The position numbers and the translations under genes are program-made. The notes under the pieces were generated by a model. The model saw nothing but the letters and a program-made list of their open reading frames with translations, was not told the origin of the DNA and did not search any database. This document shows positions 35,730 through 45,664 of a stretch of 64,000 nucleotides of DNA, in pieces. Origin of the DNA: Kitasatospora sp. SolWspMP-SS2h (GTDB lineage Bacteria; Actinomycetota; Actinomycetes; Streptomycetales; Streptomycetaceae); contig NZ_QLLT01000020.1 of the NCBI RefSeq assembly GCF_003259315.1, positions 1 through 64,000 on the forward strand. Direction: 5' to 3'. Each line of letters opens with the position of its first letter. Position 1 is the first letter of the stretch.

Positions 35730-36710
35730 CTACTGCTCGCGCCACCAGGCGACGAGCGCGCGCAGCCCGTCGGTGAGGCCGAGTTCGGGCTTCCAGCCGA
35801 GGTCGCGCTCGGCGGCGGAGATGTCGGCGAGGCGCCGGACCACGCCGCCGGCGGTGTCCCGGGCGGGGCCGTGCTCGACCTCCAGGCCGGAGTCCATGGC
35901 GGCGAGCAGGGCGTCGGCCAGGCCGCGCAGCGAGACCTCGGTGCCGGAGGCGATGTTGTAGACCCGGTCGGTGACCGGGGCGGCGGCGGCCAGCAGGTTG
36001 GCCCGGGCGATGTCCTCGGTGTAGACGAAGTCCATCGTCTGGGCGCCGTCGCCGAAGATCAGCGGGGGCCGTCCGGCGGCGATCCGCTCCATCCAGCGGA
36101 TGAACACCTCGGTGTAGCGGCCGTGCACGTCCATCCGGGGGCCGTACACGTTGAAGTACCGCAGCGCGACGTAGTCGAGGCCGTGCATGGCGTGGAAGCT
36201 GCGCAGCAGGCCCTCGTTGAAGACCTTGGCGGCGCCGTACAGGGTGTCGTTGTGGTACGGGTGCTGGGTCTCGGGCGTCGGGAAGGTGTCGGCGAGGCCG
36301 TACACCGAGGCGGTGGAGGAGGCGATCACCTTGCGGACGCCGGTCTCGGCGGCGGCCTCGACCACGTCGAAGGTGCCGTCGACCATCACCTCCAGGGCGA
36401 GCCGGGGTTCGGCGGCGCACTGGGTGATCCGGATCGCGGCGAGGTGGAACAGCGCGTCGGTGCCGGGCGCGAGCAGTTCGCGCAGCAGGGCGCGGTCGCG
36501 GATGTCGCCGTCGACGACCCGCAGCTGGCCGGGGGCGGCGAGTTCCCGGGCGCGGGCCAGGTTGGCCGTCCGGCCGCGGACGAAGTTGTCGAGCACGACG
36601 ACCTCGCGGGCGCCGGCCTCGACCAGCTGGTCGACGACGGTGGAGCCGATGGTGCCGGCGCCGCCGGTGACCAGGCAGCGGGAGCCTTCGAGCGGGACGG
36701 CGGCGTTCAT
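35730..36710 (-). CDS. NAD-dependent nucleotide-sugar epimerase/dehydratase (extended SDR)
   Basis: 326 residues. NAD motif CLVTGGAGTIGS, active-site Ser in IASSTASVYG and catalytic Tyr-Lys in YGAAKVFNE, plus RYFNVYGPRMDVHGRYTEVF typical of UDP-sugar C4 (GlcNAc/Glc-type or UDP-uronate) epimerases. The ATG (36710) overlaps the upstream Gfo/Idh stop codon as ATGA, so the two genes are translationally coupled. Confidence 0.9.
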   Translation of the reverse strand: MNAAVPLEGSRCLVTGGAGTIGSTVVDQLVEAGAREVVVLDNFVRGRTANLARARELAAPGQLRVVDGDIRDRALLRELLAPGTDALFHLAAIRITQCAAEPRLALEVMVDGTFDVVEAAAETGVRKVIASSTASVYGLADTFPTPETQHPYHNDTLYGAAKVFNEGLLRSFHAMHGLDYVALRYFNVYGPRMDVHGRYTEVFIRWMERIAAGRPPLIFGDGAQTMDFVYTEDIARANLLAAAAPVTDRVYNIASGTEVSLRGLADALLAAMDSGLEVEHGPARDTAGGVVRRLADISAAERDLGWKPELGLTDGLRALVAWWREQ

Positions 36711-37909
36711 CGGGCGGCGGCCTTCTGCTGGGCGGAGAGCTGGCGGGTGAGCAGCGCGGCGGCGTCGGCCCCGCTGCCGGCGGCGGGGCCGTCGGCGGAG
36801 GCGTCCACCGGGACGGTCGCGCCGCCGAGTTCGAGGCTGCGGGAGGCGGCGTGCAGCAGGCGCAGCACGCGCAGTCCGGCCCGGCCGTCGGTGAGCGGGG
36901 CGCGGCCCTCGGTGATGGCGGCGGCGAACTCGGCCATCACGTTGCGCAGCGCCTCCTGTTCGACCAGGGCGGGGGCGACCACGTCGCCGACCCGGTAGGA
37001 GATCAGGGCGCGGTGCCGGATGGCGTCGGTGAGTTCGTCGGGCGGGGTGAGGTCGACGCCGCGGTCGTGGATCGCGAGCCTGGCCTGCGGGTTGAGGTCG
37101 TCCCAGACCAGGGTGCGGCGGGAGCCGCCGATCAGCGTGGTGCGGACCTTGGTCGGGGAGAGCCAGTTGACGTGGCAGTGGGCGAGCGCGCCGTTGGACA
37201 GCCGCAGCGTCAGGTAGGCGACGCAGGCCCGGCCGGCGCCGATCGGGTCGGCGGCCTGGGCGCTGACGCCGACGGGTTCGACGCCCGGCGGCAGGACGAA
37301 GTCGAGGATGGACAGGTCGTGCGGGGCGAGGTCCCACAGCACGTCGACGTCGGGCTGGACCAGGCCGAGGTTGATCCGCACCGAGTCGAAGAACTGGACG
37401 TCGCCGATCTCGCCGCCGTGCACGAGTTCGCGGATGCGGCGCACCACCGGCGTGTAGCAGAAGGTGTGGTCGCACATCAGGACCAGGCCGCGCTCCTCGG
37501 CGAGGGCGACCAGGTCGGCGGCCTCCTCGACGGTGGTGGTGATCGGCTTCTCCACCAGGACGTGCTTGCCGGCCTCCAGCGCGGCCCGGGCCAGCCGGTG
37601 GTGGGCGCCGGCCGGGGTGGCGATGGCCACCGCCCGGACCCGCTCGTCGGCGAGCACCTGCTCGTACGAGGTGGTGGCGGCGACCGTCGAGTACTCGCCC
37701 AGGACCTTGCGGGAGCGCTGTTCGTCCAGGTCGCACAGCCAGTGCAGCCGCAGGGCGGCGGTCTGCTGGGCGTTGCGGACCAGGTTCGGGCCCCAGTAGC
37801 CGGCGCCGACCACGGCCAGGCCGATCCGCCGGTCGGGCCGCTGTTCGGTGCTGCCCGGTGTGGGCACGTGTTCCCCGGGCGCCTCGTGCGCCACGACGTT
37901 CGACCCCAT
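36707..37909 (-). CDS. Gfo/Idh/MocA-family sugar oxidoreductase (WbpB-like)
   Basis: 400 residues. Rossmann motif AVVGAGYWGPNLVRN, the conserved EKP in LVEKPITTTVEEA, and the substrate-side DLAPHDLSILDFVL, with MCDHTFCYTPVVRRI typical of enzymes that oxidise C-3 of UDP-GlcNAcA. With a WbpA-like dehydrogenase (26.9 kb) and a WbpE-like aminotransferase (33.2 kb) it reproduces three steps of the UDP-2,3-diaminouronate pathway; the acetyltransferase (WbpD) is not seen. The ~25-residue N- and ~30-residue C-terminal tails are low complexity. Confidence 0.9.
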   Translation of the reverse strand: MGSNVVAHEAPGEHVPTPGSTEQRPDRRIGLAVVGAGYWGPNLVRNAQQTAALRLHWLCDLDEQRSRKVLGEYSTVAATTSYEQVLADERVRAVAIATPAGAHHRLARAALEAGKHVLVEKPITTTVEEAADLVALAEERGLVLMCDHTFCYTPVVRRIRELVHGGEIGDVQFFDSVRINLGLVQPDVDVLWDLAPHDLSILDFVLPPGVEPVGVSAQAADPIGAGRACVAYLTLRLSNGALAHCHVNWLSPTKVRTTLIGGSRRTLVWDDLNPQARLAIHDRGVDLTPPDELTDAIRHRALISYRVGDVVAPALVEQEALRNVMAEFAAAITEGRAPLTDGRAGLRVLRLLHAASRSLELGGATVPVDASADGPAAGSGADAAALLTRQLSAQQKAAAR

Positions 37910-38217
37910 CGCAAGACCCCCCTTGCCGCCGCGTCGCTCGAACCGTACCGGCCCGGCCCGGCCCGCCGGGGCACAATCGGCAAAACCGCCGCGGGCCGCC
38001 CGGGGCGCGGGGGGCGGTGGTTCGGCCCTCCGTACACCTCCGCGCGCCCCGTGTCCGCACCCCGGCGCGGCGCGCGCCGCATCGGTTTGGCAGGCTGGAT
38101 GCTCTGGGGTGAGGATTCACTGTCCGCGGGTCCCGCTACCGTGCGTGATCCACCGTCCGTCAGCAGACCCCCGGCAGCGGAGAACTGCCGTGCGCCGCAC
38201 AACGCCGAGGAGCAGTC
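37910..38217. other. Divergent intergenic region
   Basis: It separates the Gfo/Idh gene (reverse) from the YwqJ-like deaminase gene (forward). A tentative forward promoter TTCACT (38116-38121) / TACCGT (38137-38142) has short spacing. The region 37950-38060 is GC-rich without obvious structure. GAGGAG (38207-38212) is the ribosome site of the deaminase gene. Confidence 0.35.
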
Positions 38218-38673
38218 ATGGACCAGTCGGGCCCGCCGCCCGTGTTGCGCCACCAGCGCGACAGCCTGCTGCCCGCGGTGGCGGCCGCGCTGTCGCTGCG
38301 CGGCGGCACGGTGCACACGCTGGCCGGGGAGAAGTCGGAGCCGGCGCCGATACTGCACCCGCTGGTCGGCGCGTTCCTGGCGGCGCTGCCGGTGGAGAAG
38401 CGCGAGCGCTTCGTCGGCCGCTGCCCGGAGGCGGCGCTGCTGTCCCAGTACCTGGGGCAGGTCGACGCGTCCCGTTCGAAGCGGGCCGCGCGCAAGCCGA
38501 TGACGGTGCAGGAGGCCCGCAAGGCGCTCAAGGGGGCCCGGATGACCACGCTGCGCATCCGCGAGGAGGGCGATCCGGCGCACGGCACGCACGCGCCGCC
38601 GTGCCGCTCCTGCGCCCCGCTGCTGGAGCACCTGAACGTGGCCAGCGTCGAGGTGGGCCCGCCCGGCCGCTGA
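38218..38673 (+). CDS. YwqJ-like putative deaminase
   Basis: 151 residues. The pattern is that of the nucleotide/nucleic-acid deaminase superfamily: CPE (C69-P70-E71, within GRCPEAALLSQYL) supplies the proton-shuttle Glu and a zinc ligand, and PPCRSC (C129, C132) gives the other two zinc ligands. This matches the YwqJ family known from polymorphic toxins. There is no signal peptide or N-terminal trafficking domain, so this is a stand-alone catalytic domain. A SUKH-3 gene follows in the same direction, as expected for a toxin-immunity pair. ATG 38218 with GAGGAG. Confidence 0.83.
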   Translation: MDQSGPPPVLRHQRDSLLPAVAAALSLRGGTVHTLAGEKSEPAPILHPLVGAFLAALPVEKRERFVGRCPEAALLSQYLGQVDASRSKRAARKPMTVQEARKALKGARMTTLRIREEGDPAHGTHAPPCRSCAPLLEHLNVASVEVGPPGR

Positions 38674-38732
38674 GCGCCCGTTCCCGAACTCCCCCGTTCC
38701 CGACCCCCGTCCCCGAACTCCCGGAGCACGCC

Positions 38733-39236
38733 CTGAACGCCGGCCCCGTCCGCACCCAGCCCCGCTTCCCGGCCGACGTGGCCGCCGCGCTCAAGCAGGC
38801 CGGCTGGCACCCCGGCCGCTGGGAGATCCGGCAGGCCGAGCTGTGGGCCGACGCCCTGGTCGCGTACGGCGGTCCGCTGGAGCCGCAGCACGCGGTGTTC
38901 CCGGCCGCGATCGAGGCGTGGGCCGAGTTCGGCGGCCTGGCCTTCGACGTCCCGGGGGCGGGCGCCACCCTGGCCCGCACCCCGTTCCTGCTCGACCCGC
39001 GCTGCGGCCTGCACGCCCCGCGCACCCTCGCCGACCTCGGCCGGGCCCTGGACACCCGGCTGGCCCCGCTCGGCGAGGAGCTGTACGGGCAGGCCCTGCT
39101 GGCCGTCGACGAACAGGGCCGGGTCTACAGCCTCGACCACACCGGCGAGTGGTTCCTCGGCGACAGCGTCGACCGGGCGATCGGCACCCTGGTCCTCGGC
39201 CGCGCCCCGCACCGGCTGCGCACCGCCCAGGACTGA
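38733..39236 (+). CDS. SUKH-3 domain immunity-type protein
   Basis: About 167 residues. It matches the SUKH-3 pattern: VAAALKQAGWHPGRW near the start, EAWAEFGGLAFDVPG in the middle, FLLDPRCG, LGEELYGQALLAVDEQGRVYSLD and a final IGTLVLGRAPHRL. The start is uncertain: there is no in-frame ATG, GTG or TTG with a ribosome site after the upstream stop (38673). The CTG at 38733 has GGAG at the right distance; the only alternative, GTG 38778, lacks one and would truncate the fold. Immediately downstream of the deaminase gene. The stop codon lies inside a 15-bp tandem repeat. Confidence 0.8.
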   Translation: MNAGPVRTQPRFPADVAAALKQAGWHPGRWEIRQAELWADALVAYGGPLEPQHAVFPAAIEAWAEFGGLAFDVPGAGATLARTPFLLDPRCGLHAPRTLADLGRALDTRLAPLGEELYGQALLAVDEQGRVYSLDHTGEWFLGDSVDRAIGTLVLGRAPHRLRTAQD

Positions 39237-39332
39237 CCGCGCCGGGACTGACCGCGCCAGGACTGACCGCGCCGGGCCGCCCGCGGGCGGCCCGTCCGAC
39301 GGCGGCCCGCCGAGCAGCGGCCCGCCGAGCAG
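39231..39332. repeat. Two adjacent 15-bp tandem repeats between SUKH-3 and kinase genes
   Basis: The first array (39231-39275) is three units of GACTGACCGCGCCRG, each containing TGA in the same frame, so the SUKH-3 stop codon is triplicated. The second (39303-39332) is two perfect units of CGGCCCGCCGAGCAG, just before the histidine-kinase stop codon. Confidence 0.9.
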
Positions 39333-39339
39333 CGCCCCG

Positions 39340-40608
39340 TCAGCCCGCCGGCCCGGCCGAGCGCCGCAGCCGCGAGGGCAGCACCGCCTCCACCCGGAAC
39401 CCGCCGCCGTCCTCCGGCCCGGCGTGGAAGCCGCCGCCGAGCGCCACCACCCGCTCGCGCATCCCGACCAGCCCGTTGCCGCCGCTGGGCAGCGCCACCG
39501 GCGCCGCCGTGCCCGGGCAGTCGTTCACCACCGACACCCGCACCCCGTTCGGCACGTACGCCAGCAGCACCGCGACCCGCGCCCCGCCCGCGTACTTGTG
39601 CGCGTTGGTCAGGCCCTCCTGCACCACCCGGTACGCGGTCTGCTCGGCCTCGGCGACGTACGCCCGGGGCTCGCCGCTGACCGCCAGCGACACCGCCATG
39701 CCCGCCACCCGGGACTGCTCGACCAGCTCCGGCAGTTCGCCCAGCCCGCCGACCGGGGCCTCGACCTGCTCCTGCGGCTCGGTCATCCGCAGCACGCCCA
39801 GGATCTCCCGCAGTTCGTCCAGCGCCTGCCGGCCGGTCTCGCCGATCAGCTTCGCCGACTGCCGGGCCTTCGCCGGGTCCTTGGGGACGATCCGCTCCAC
39901 CGCGGCGGCGTGCACCACCATCAGGCTGACCCGGTGCGCGACCACGTCGTGCATCTCCCGGGCGATCCGGGTGCGCTCCTCGGCCCGGGCCCGCCAGGCC
40001 CGCTCCCGGGCCTGCTCGGCCAGCAGGGTCAGCTCGGTCTCCAGGCCCTGGGCCCGGTCCTTGAGCGACTCCACCAGCCGCCGCCGCGCCCCCACGTACA
40101 GGCCGGTCACCATCGGGGCGACCGCCATGCCGACCGCGACGAACGCCGAGATCACCACGAACACCCAGGTCGGCGGCAGCGGTTCGGCGGGCGGCGCCTT
40201 GCTGGGCGCCGTGGTGGCGAACAGCACCATGCCGAAGGTCTCCACCATCGCGACCGCCGACAGCACCACCACCCGGGCCCGCCGCGAGGGCCACTCCCAG
40301 GTCGCCGCCAGCGTGTACAGCGACACCGCCAGCAGCACCACGCCGAAGAACCCCGGCACGAACACCAGCGCCACCACCACCGGCACCACCGGCCACCGGC
40401 GCCGCACCACCAGCGACGCCCCGGCGAGCGCCCCCAGCACCACGCACACCACCGTCGCGGGCGGTCCCCAGCCCAGCCGGTCCCGGACCAGCCCGTACGC
40501 CCCCGCGGCGCACTCCACCGCCGACACCGCGGCCAGTGCCAGGTCCAGCGCCGCGCCGCGCCTCCGCTTCCACCACCACAGGCCGTCCCCCGCCGGCTTC
40601 TCACTCAT
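39340..40608 (-). CDS. Two-component sensor histidine kinase (NarL/DesK type)
   Basis: 422 residues. There are about five TM segments in the first ~190 residues, a short coiled coil (ESLKDRAQGLETELTLLAEQ), a HisKA_3 dimerisation domain with phospho-His in REMHDVVAHRVSLMVVH, and a HATPase with RVVQEGLTNAHKYA and GNGLVGMRERV. No response-regulator gene is adjacent, which is unusual for this type. The ATG at 40608 is selected from the MSEKPAG start; the upstream extension is Arg-rich and lacks a ribosome site. Confidence 0.88.
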   Translation of the reverse strand: MSEKPAGDGLWWWKRRRGAALDLALAAVSAVECAAGAYGLVRDRLGWGPPATVVCVVLGALAGASLVVRRRWPVVPVVVALVFVPGFFGVVLLAVSLYTLAATWEWPSRRARVVVLSAVAMVETFGMVLFATTAPSKAPPAEPLPPTWVFVVISAFVAVGMAVAPMVTGLYVGARRRLVESLKDRAQGLETELTLLAEQARERAWRARAEERTRIAREMHDVVAHRVSLMVVHAAAVERIVPKDPAKARQSAKLIGETGRQALDELREILGVLRMTEPQEQVEAPVGGLGELPELVEQSRVAGMAVSLAVSGEPRAYVAEAEQTAYRVVQEGLTNAHKYAGGARVAVLLAYVPNGVRVSVVNDCPGTAAPVALPSGGNGLVGMRERVVALGGGFHAGPEDGGGFRVEAVLPSRLRRSAGPAG

Positions 40609-40822
40609 GACCGACACGATACGCAGTGGGGGTCGCCGGCCGGGGGCGCGCACCCGGCGCCGGCCGGCCCCGCCCGACCTGTCCGCCATCCGGCCACCTC
40701 TCCGTCCTGGCACCCCGTGCCACCTATGCTGTTGCCCGTCGGACAGCGCGGTCCGCACCCGTCACCCGCACCGCGGTGATGTCAGAGCCGTTGCCGAACC
40801 CCACCACCACAGGGAGACAGCC

Positions 40823-43618
<2,796 letters not shown>

Positions 43619-43635
43619 CCCGCGCACCGCGCACC

Positions 43636-43678
43636 GCGGCGGCCCGCCCCCTCGTCCACCGAGGGGGCGGGCCGCCGC
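43636..43678. terminator. Terminator after ppc
   Basis: A 19-bp perfect stem (43636-43654 with 43660-43678) with loop TCCAC. Lies between convergent genes and may act in both directions. Confidence 0.92.
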
Positions 43679-43699
43679 CGTTCGCGCGTCCTCCGTCGT

Positions 43700-43966
43700 T
43701 CAGGCCCGCTTGCGCTTGCGCAGCCAGGCCGCCGCGCCGCCGGCCACCACCACCAGGCCGCCGCCGACCGCGTACCCGCCGGCCGAGCCGACCGAGCCGG
43801 TGGGCGGGGCGATCCGGGCCGCGGCGGGCTCCGGGACGGAGGTGGGTTCGGCGGCCGCGGCGGGCCCGGCGACCCATCCCCCGGCGGCCAGGCACAGGAC
43901 GGTGCCTCCGACGACCTTGCCCACGCGCTTCGACCGGATCACGGTCCATACCCCCATAGACGGCAC
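43700..43966 (-). CDS. Small secreted/membrane protein
   Basis: 88 residues. N-terminal signal sequence (KVVGGTVLCLAAGGWVAGPA, then AAAA), a short Pro/Ala/Ser region and a C-terminal hydrophobic helix (GGGLVVVAGGAAAWL) with basic tail RKRKRA. The layout resembles a sortase substrate, but there is no clear LPxTG (APPTG is the nearest). GTG 43966 follows AAGGA; starts at 43956 or 43941 are possible. Function unknown. Confidence 0.65.
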   Translation of the reverse strand: MPSMGVWTVIRSKRVGKVVGGTVLCLAAGGWVAGPAAAAEPTSVPEPAAARIAPPTGSVGSAGGYAVGGGLVVVAGGAAAWLRKRKRA

Positions 43967-44123
43967 TTCAATCCTTGCGGCACCGGTTTCGACGGTATCC
44001 GATCCCCGGGCGTTTCTGACCCCAGGTCAGCTTCCAACGGGGAAGCGTTGCATGAACGTTGTGTACGGAGGGTGGTCGAACCCCGGTCCGCGCCTGCACC
44101 GAGTGCCAACCCGGCGGCGGGGG

Positions 44124-44699
44124 TCAGGAGTTGTAGTTCTGCTGGGCCCGCTCCAGGCCGTCGGCGAGCAGCGCCTCGACGGCGTCGGCGGCCCGGTCGA
44201 CGAACCAGTCGAGGTCCTTGCGCTCGGCGGCCGAGAAGTCCTTGAGCACGAAGTCGGCCACCTCCATCCGGCCGGGCGGGCGGCCGATCCCGCAGCGGAC
44301 CCGGTGGTAGTCGGGGCCGAGCGACTTGGTGAGCGACTTGAGGCCGTTGTGGCCGTTGTCGCCGCCGCCGGTCTTCAGCCGCAGCGCCGCGTAGTCGAGG
44401 TCGAGCTCGTCGTGGACGGCGACGATCGCCGGGGTCGGGACCTTGTAGAAGTCGCGCAGCGCGGTGACCGGCCCGCCCGAGAGGTTCATGAAGCTCATCG
44501 GCTCGGCCAGCACGACCCGCCGGCCGGACAGCCGCCCCTCGGCGACCTGGGCCCGGCTCTTGTGGGCCTTGAACTTCGCGCCCATCCGCCGGGCCAGCAG
44601 CTCGACCACCATGAAGCCGATGTTGTGCCGGTTGCGGGCGTACTCCTTGCCGGGGTTGCCGAGGCCCACCACCAGCCAGGGGCCGTCGTACTCGCTCAT
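44124..44699 (-). CDS. pth: Peptidyl-tRNA hydrolase
   Basis: 191 residues. It recycles tRNA from peptidyl-tRNA. Conserved VVGLGNPGKEYARNRHNIGF carries the catalytic His; other motifs are PMSFMNLSG, VHDELDLDYAALRLK and GGGDNGHNGLKS, all intact. ATG 44699 with GAGGAG upstream is preferred to 44711. It follows rplY, as in most actinobacteria, although a terminator separates them. Confidence 0.95.
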   Translation of the reverse strand: MSEYDGPWLVVGLGNPGKEYARNRHNIGFMVVELLARRMGAKFKAHKSRAQVAEGRLSGRRVVLAEPMSFMNLSGGPVTALRDFYKVPTPAIVAVHDELDLDYAALRLKTGGGDNGHNGLKSLTKSLGPDYHRVRCGIGRPPGRMEVADFVLKDFSAAERKDLDWFVDRAADAVEALLADGLERAQQNYNS

Positions 44700-44751
44700 G
44701 CCGCTCCTCACGCGGGTGTTCTCCGTACCGTCACATCATCCCGGACACGCC

Positions 44752-44795
44752 GCTGCCCCGGCCGTCCGCGCGCGGGGCGGGACGGCCGGGGCAGC
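44752..44795 (-). terminator. Terminator between rplY and pth
   Basis: A 16-bp perfect stem GCTGCCCCGGCCGTCC / GGACGGCCGGGGCAGC with a 12-base loop. It implies that pth has its own promoter or depends on read-through. Confidence 0.88.
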
Positions 44796-44808
44796 GAGGG
44801 CGCGGTGA

Positions 44809-45417
44809 TCAGGCCTCGACGGCCTCGTCGGCGGCGGCGGCCTCGGTCTCGGCCTCCTCCTCCTCGGTGGCCTCGGGGGCCTGGGCGCCGATGACCTGGA
44901 GCACGACGGCGTCGGCCTCGACGGCCAGGGTCACGCCGGAGGGCAGGGTGATGTCGCCGGCGGTGACGGCGGCGCCGGCCTCCAGGCCCTCGATCGAGAC
45001 GGTGACCGACTCGGGCAGGTGGGTGGCCTCGGCCTCGATCGGGAGGGCGTTCAGCACGTTCTCGATCAGGTTGCCGCCGGGGGCCAGCTCGCCCTCGGTG
45101 TGGACCGGGATCTCGACGGTGACCTTCTCGCCGCGCTTGACCAGCAGCAGGTCGACGTGCTCGATGGTGCGCTTGATGGCCTCGCGCTGGACGGCCTTCG
45201 GCAGCACGAACTCGTCCTTGCCCTCGATCGGGACGACCAGCAGGGCGTTCGGGGTCTTGAGGGCCATCATCAGGTCGTGGCCGGGCAGGTTCAGGTGCAC
45301 CGGGGTGAGGCCGTGGCCGTACACGACACCGGGGACGAGGCCGGCGCGGCGGGCGCGACGGGCGGCACCCTTGCCGAACTCGGTGCGGGCTTCGGCGGCA
45401 AGGCGGATCTCGGACAC
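44809..45417 (-). CDS. rplY: Ribosomal protein bL25 (Ctc/TL5 long form)
   Basis: 202 residues, the two-domain long form. N-terminal 5S rRNA-binding domain (EIRLAAEARTEFGKGAARRA, then VPGVVYGHG), C-terminal Ctc beta domain, and an acidic Glu/Ala tail. GTG 45417 follows GAGGAG. Its leader has a long stem-loop (45458-45505) that could be regulatory. The group prs, rplY, pth is the usual actinobacterial order. Confidence 0.95.
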   Translation of the reverse strand: MSEIRLAAEARTEFGKGAARRARRAGLVPGVVYGHGLTPVHLNLPGHDLMMALKTPNALLVVPIEGKDEFVLPKAVQREAIKRTIEHVDLLLVKRGEKVTVEIPVHTEGELAPGGNLIENVLNALPIEAEATHLPESVTVSIEGLEAGAAVTAGDITLPSGVTLAVEADAVVLQVIGAQAPEATEEEEAETEAAAADEAVEA

Positions 45418-45457
45418 GGCTGCACTCCTCGTGAAGCGAAGGGGTGCAGGAACGACA

Positions 45458-45505
45458 GAACCGCCGGGCCACACCCTCAAGTACTTGGGGGAAGCTCGGC
45501 GGTTC
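45458..45505 (-). promoter_or_regulatory. Structured leader stem-loop of rplY
   Basis: A 9-bp perfect outer stem GAACCGCCG (45458-45466) / CGGCGGTTC (45497-45505), enclosing an 8-bp inner stem CCCTCAAG / CTTGGGGG built on the perfect palindrome CAAGTACTTG (45478-45487). It is in the 5' untranslated region, 41 bases upstream of the GTG. It may be an autogenous L25-binding site or another leader control; no known family is recognised. Confidence 0.55.
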
Positions 45506-45610
45506 GATCAAAGCGCATCGACCACGCGCGTCGATCACGGAGCCCCGAATCCGGGCATCCCTCGCCGAGCAGTCTGCCCAGACTAACCGGGTGGTGGGGC
45601 GGACGTGAAA

Positions 45611-45645
45611 TCGGCCCCCGGCTCCGTGCTGGAGCCGGGGGCCGA
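45611..45645 (-). terminator. Terminator after prs
   Basis: A 15-bp perfect stem TCGGCCCCCGGCTCC / GGAGCCGGGGGCCGA with loop GTGCT. Confidence 0.92.
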
Positions 45646-45664
45646 CCGGGGTCCCGACGAGGGG

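Noticed and set aside
38843..40822. Possible upstream extension of ppc
   Set aside because: The frame remains open for nearly 2 kb because of GC bias, but the family start is at GTG 40823 with a ribosome site and the extension is antisense to the histidine kinase.
43700..43966. Sortase substrate assignment for the small secreted protein after ppc
   Set aside because: It has the signal peptide, hydrophobic tail and basic end, but no LPxTG/LAxTG motif, so I left it as a membrane protein of unknown function.
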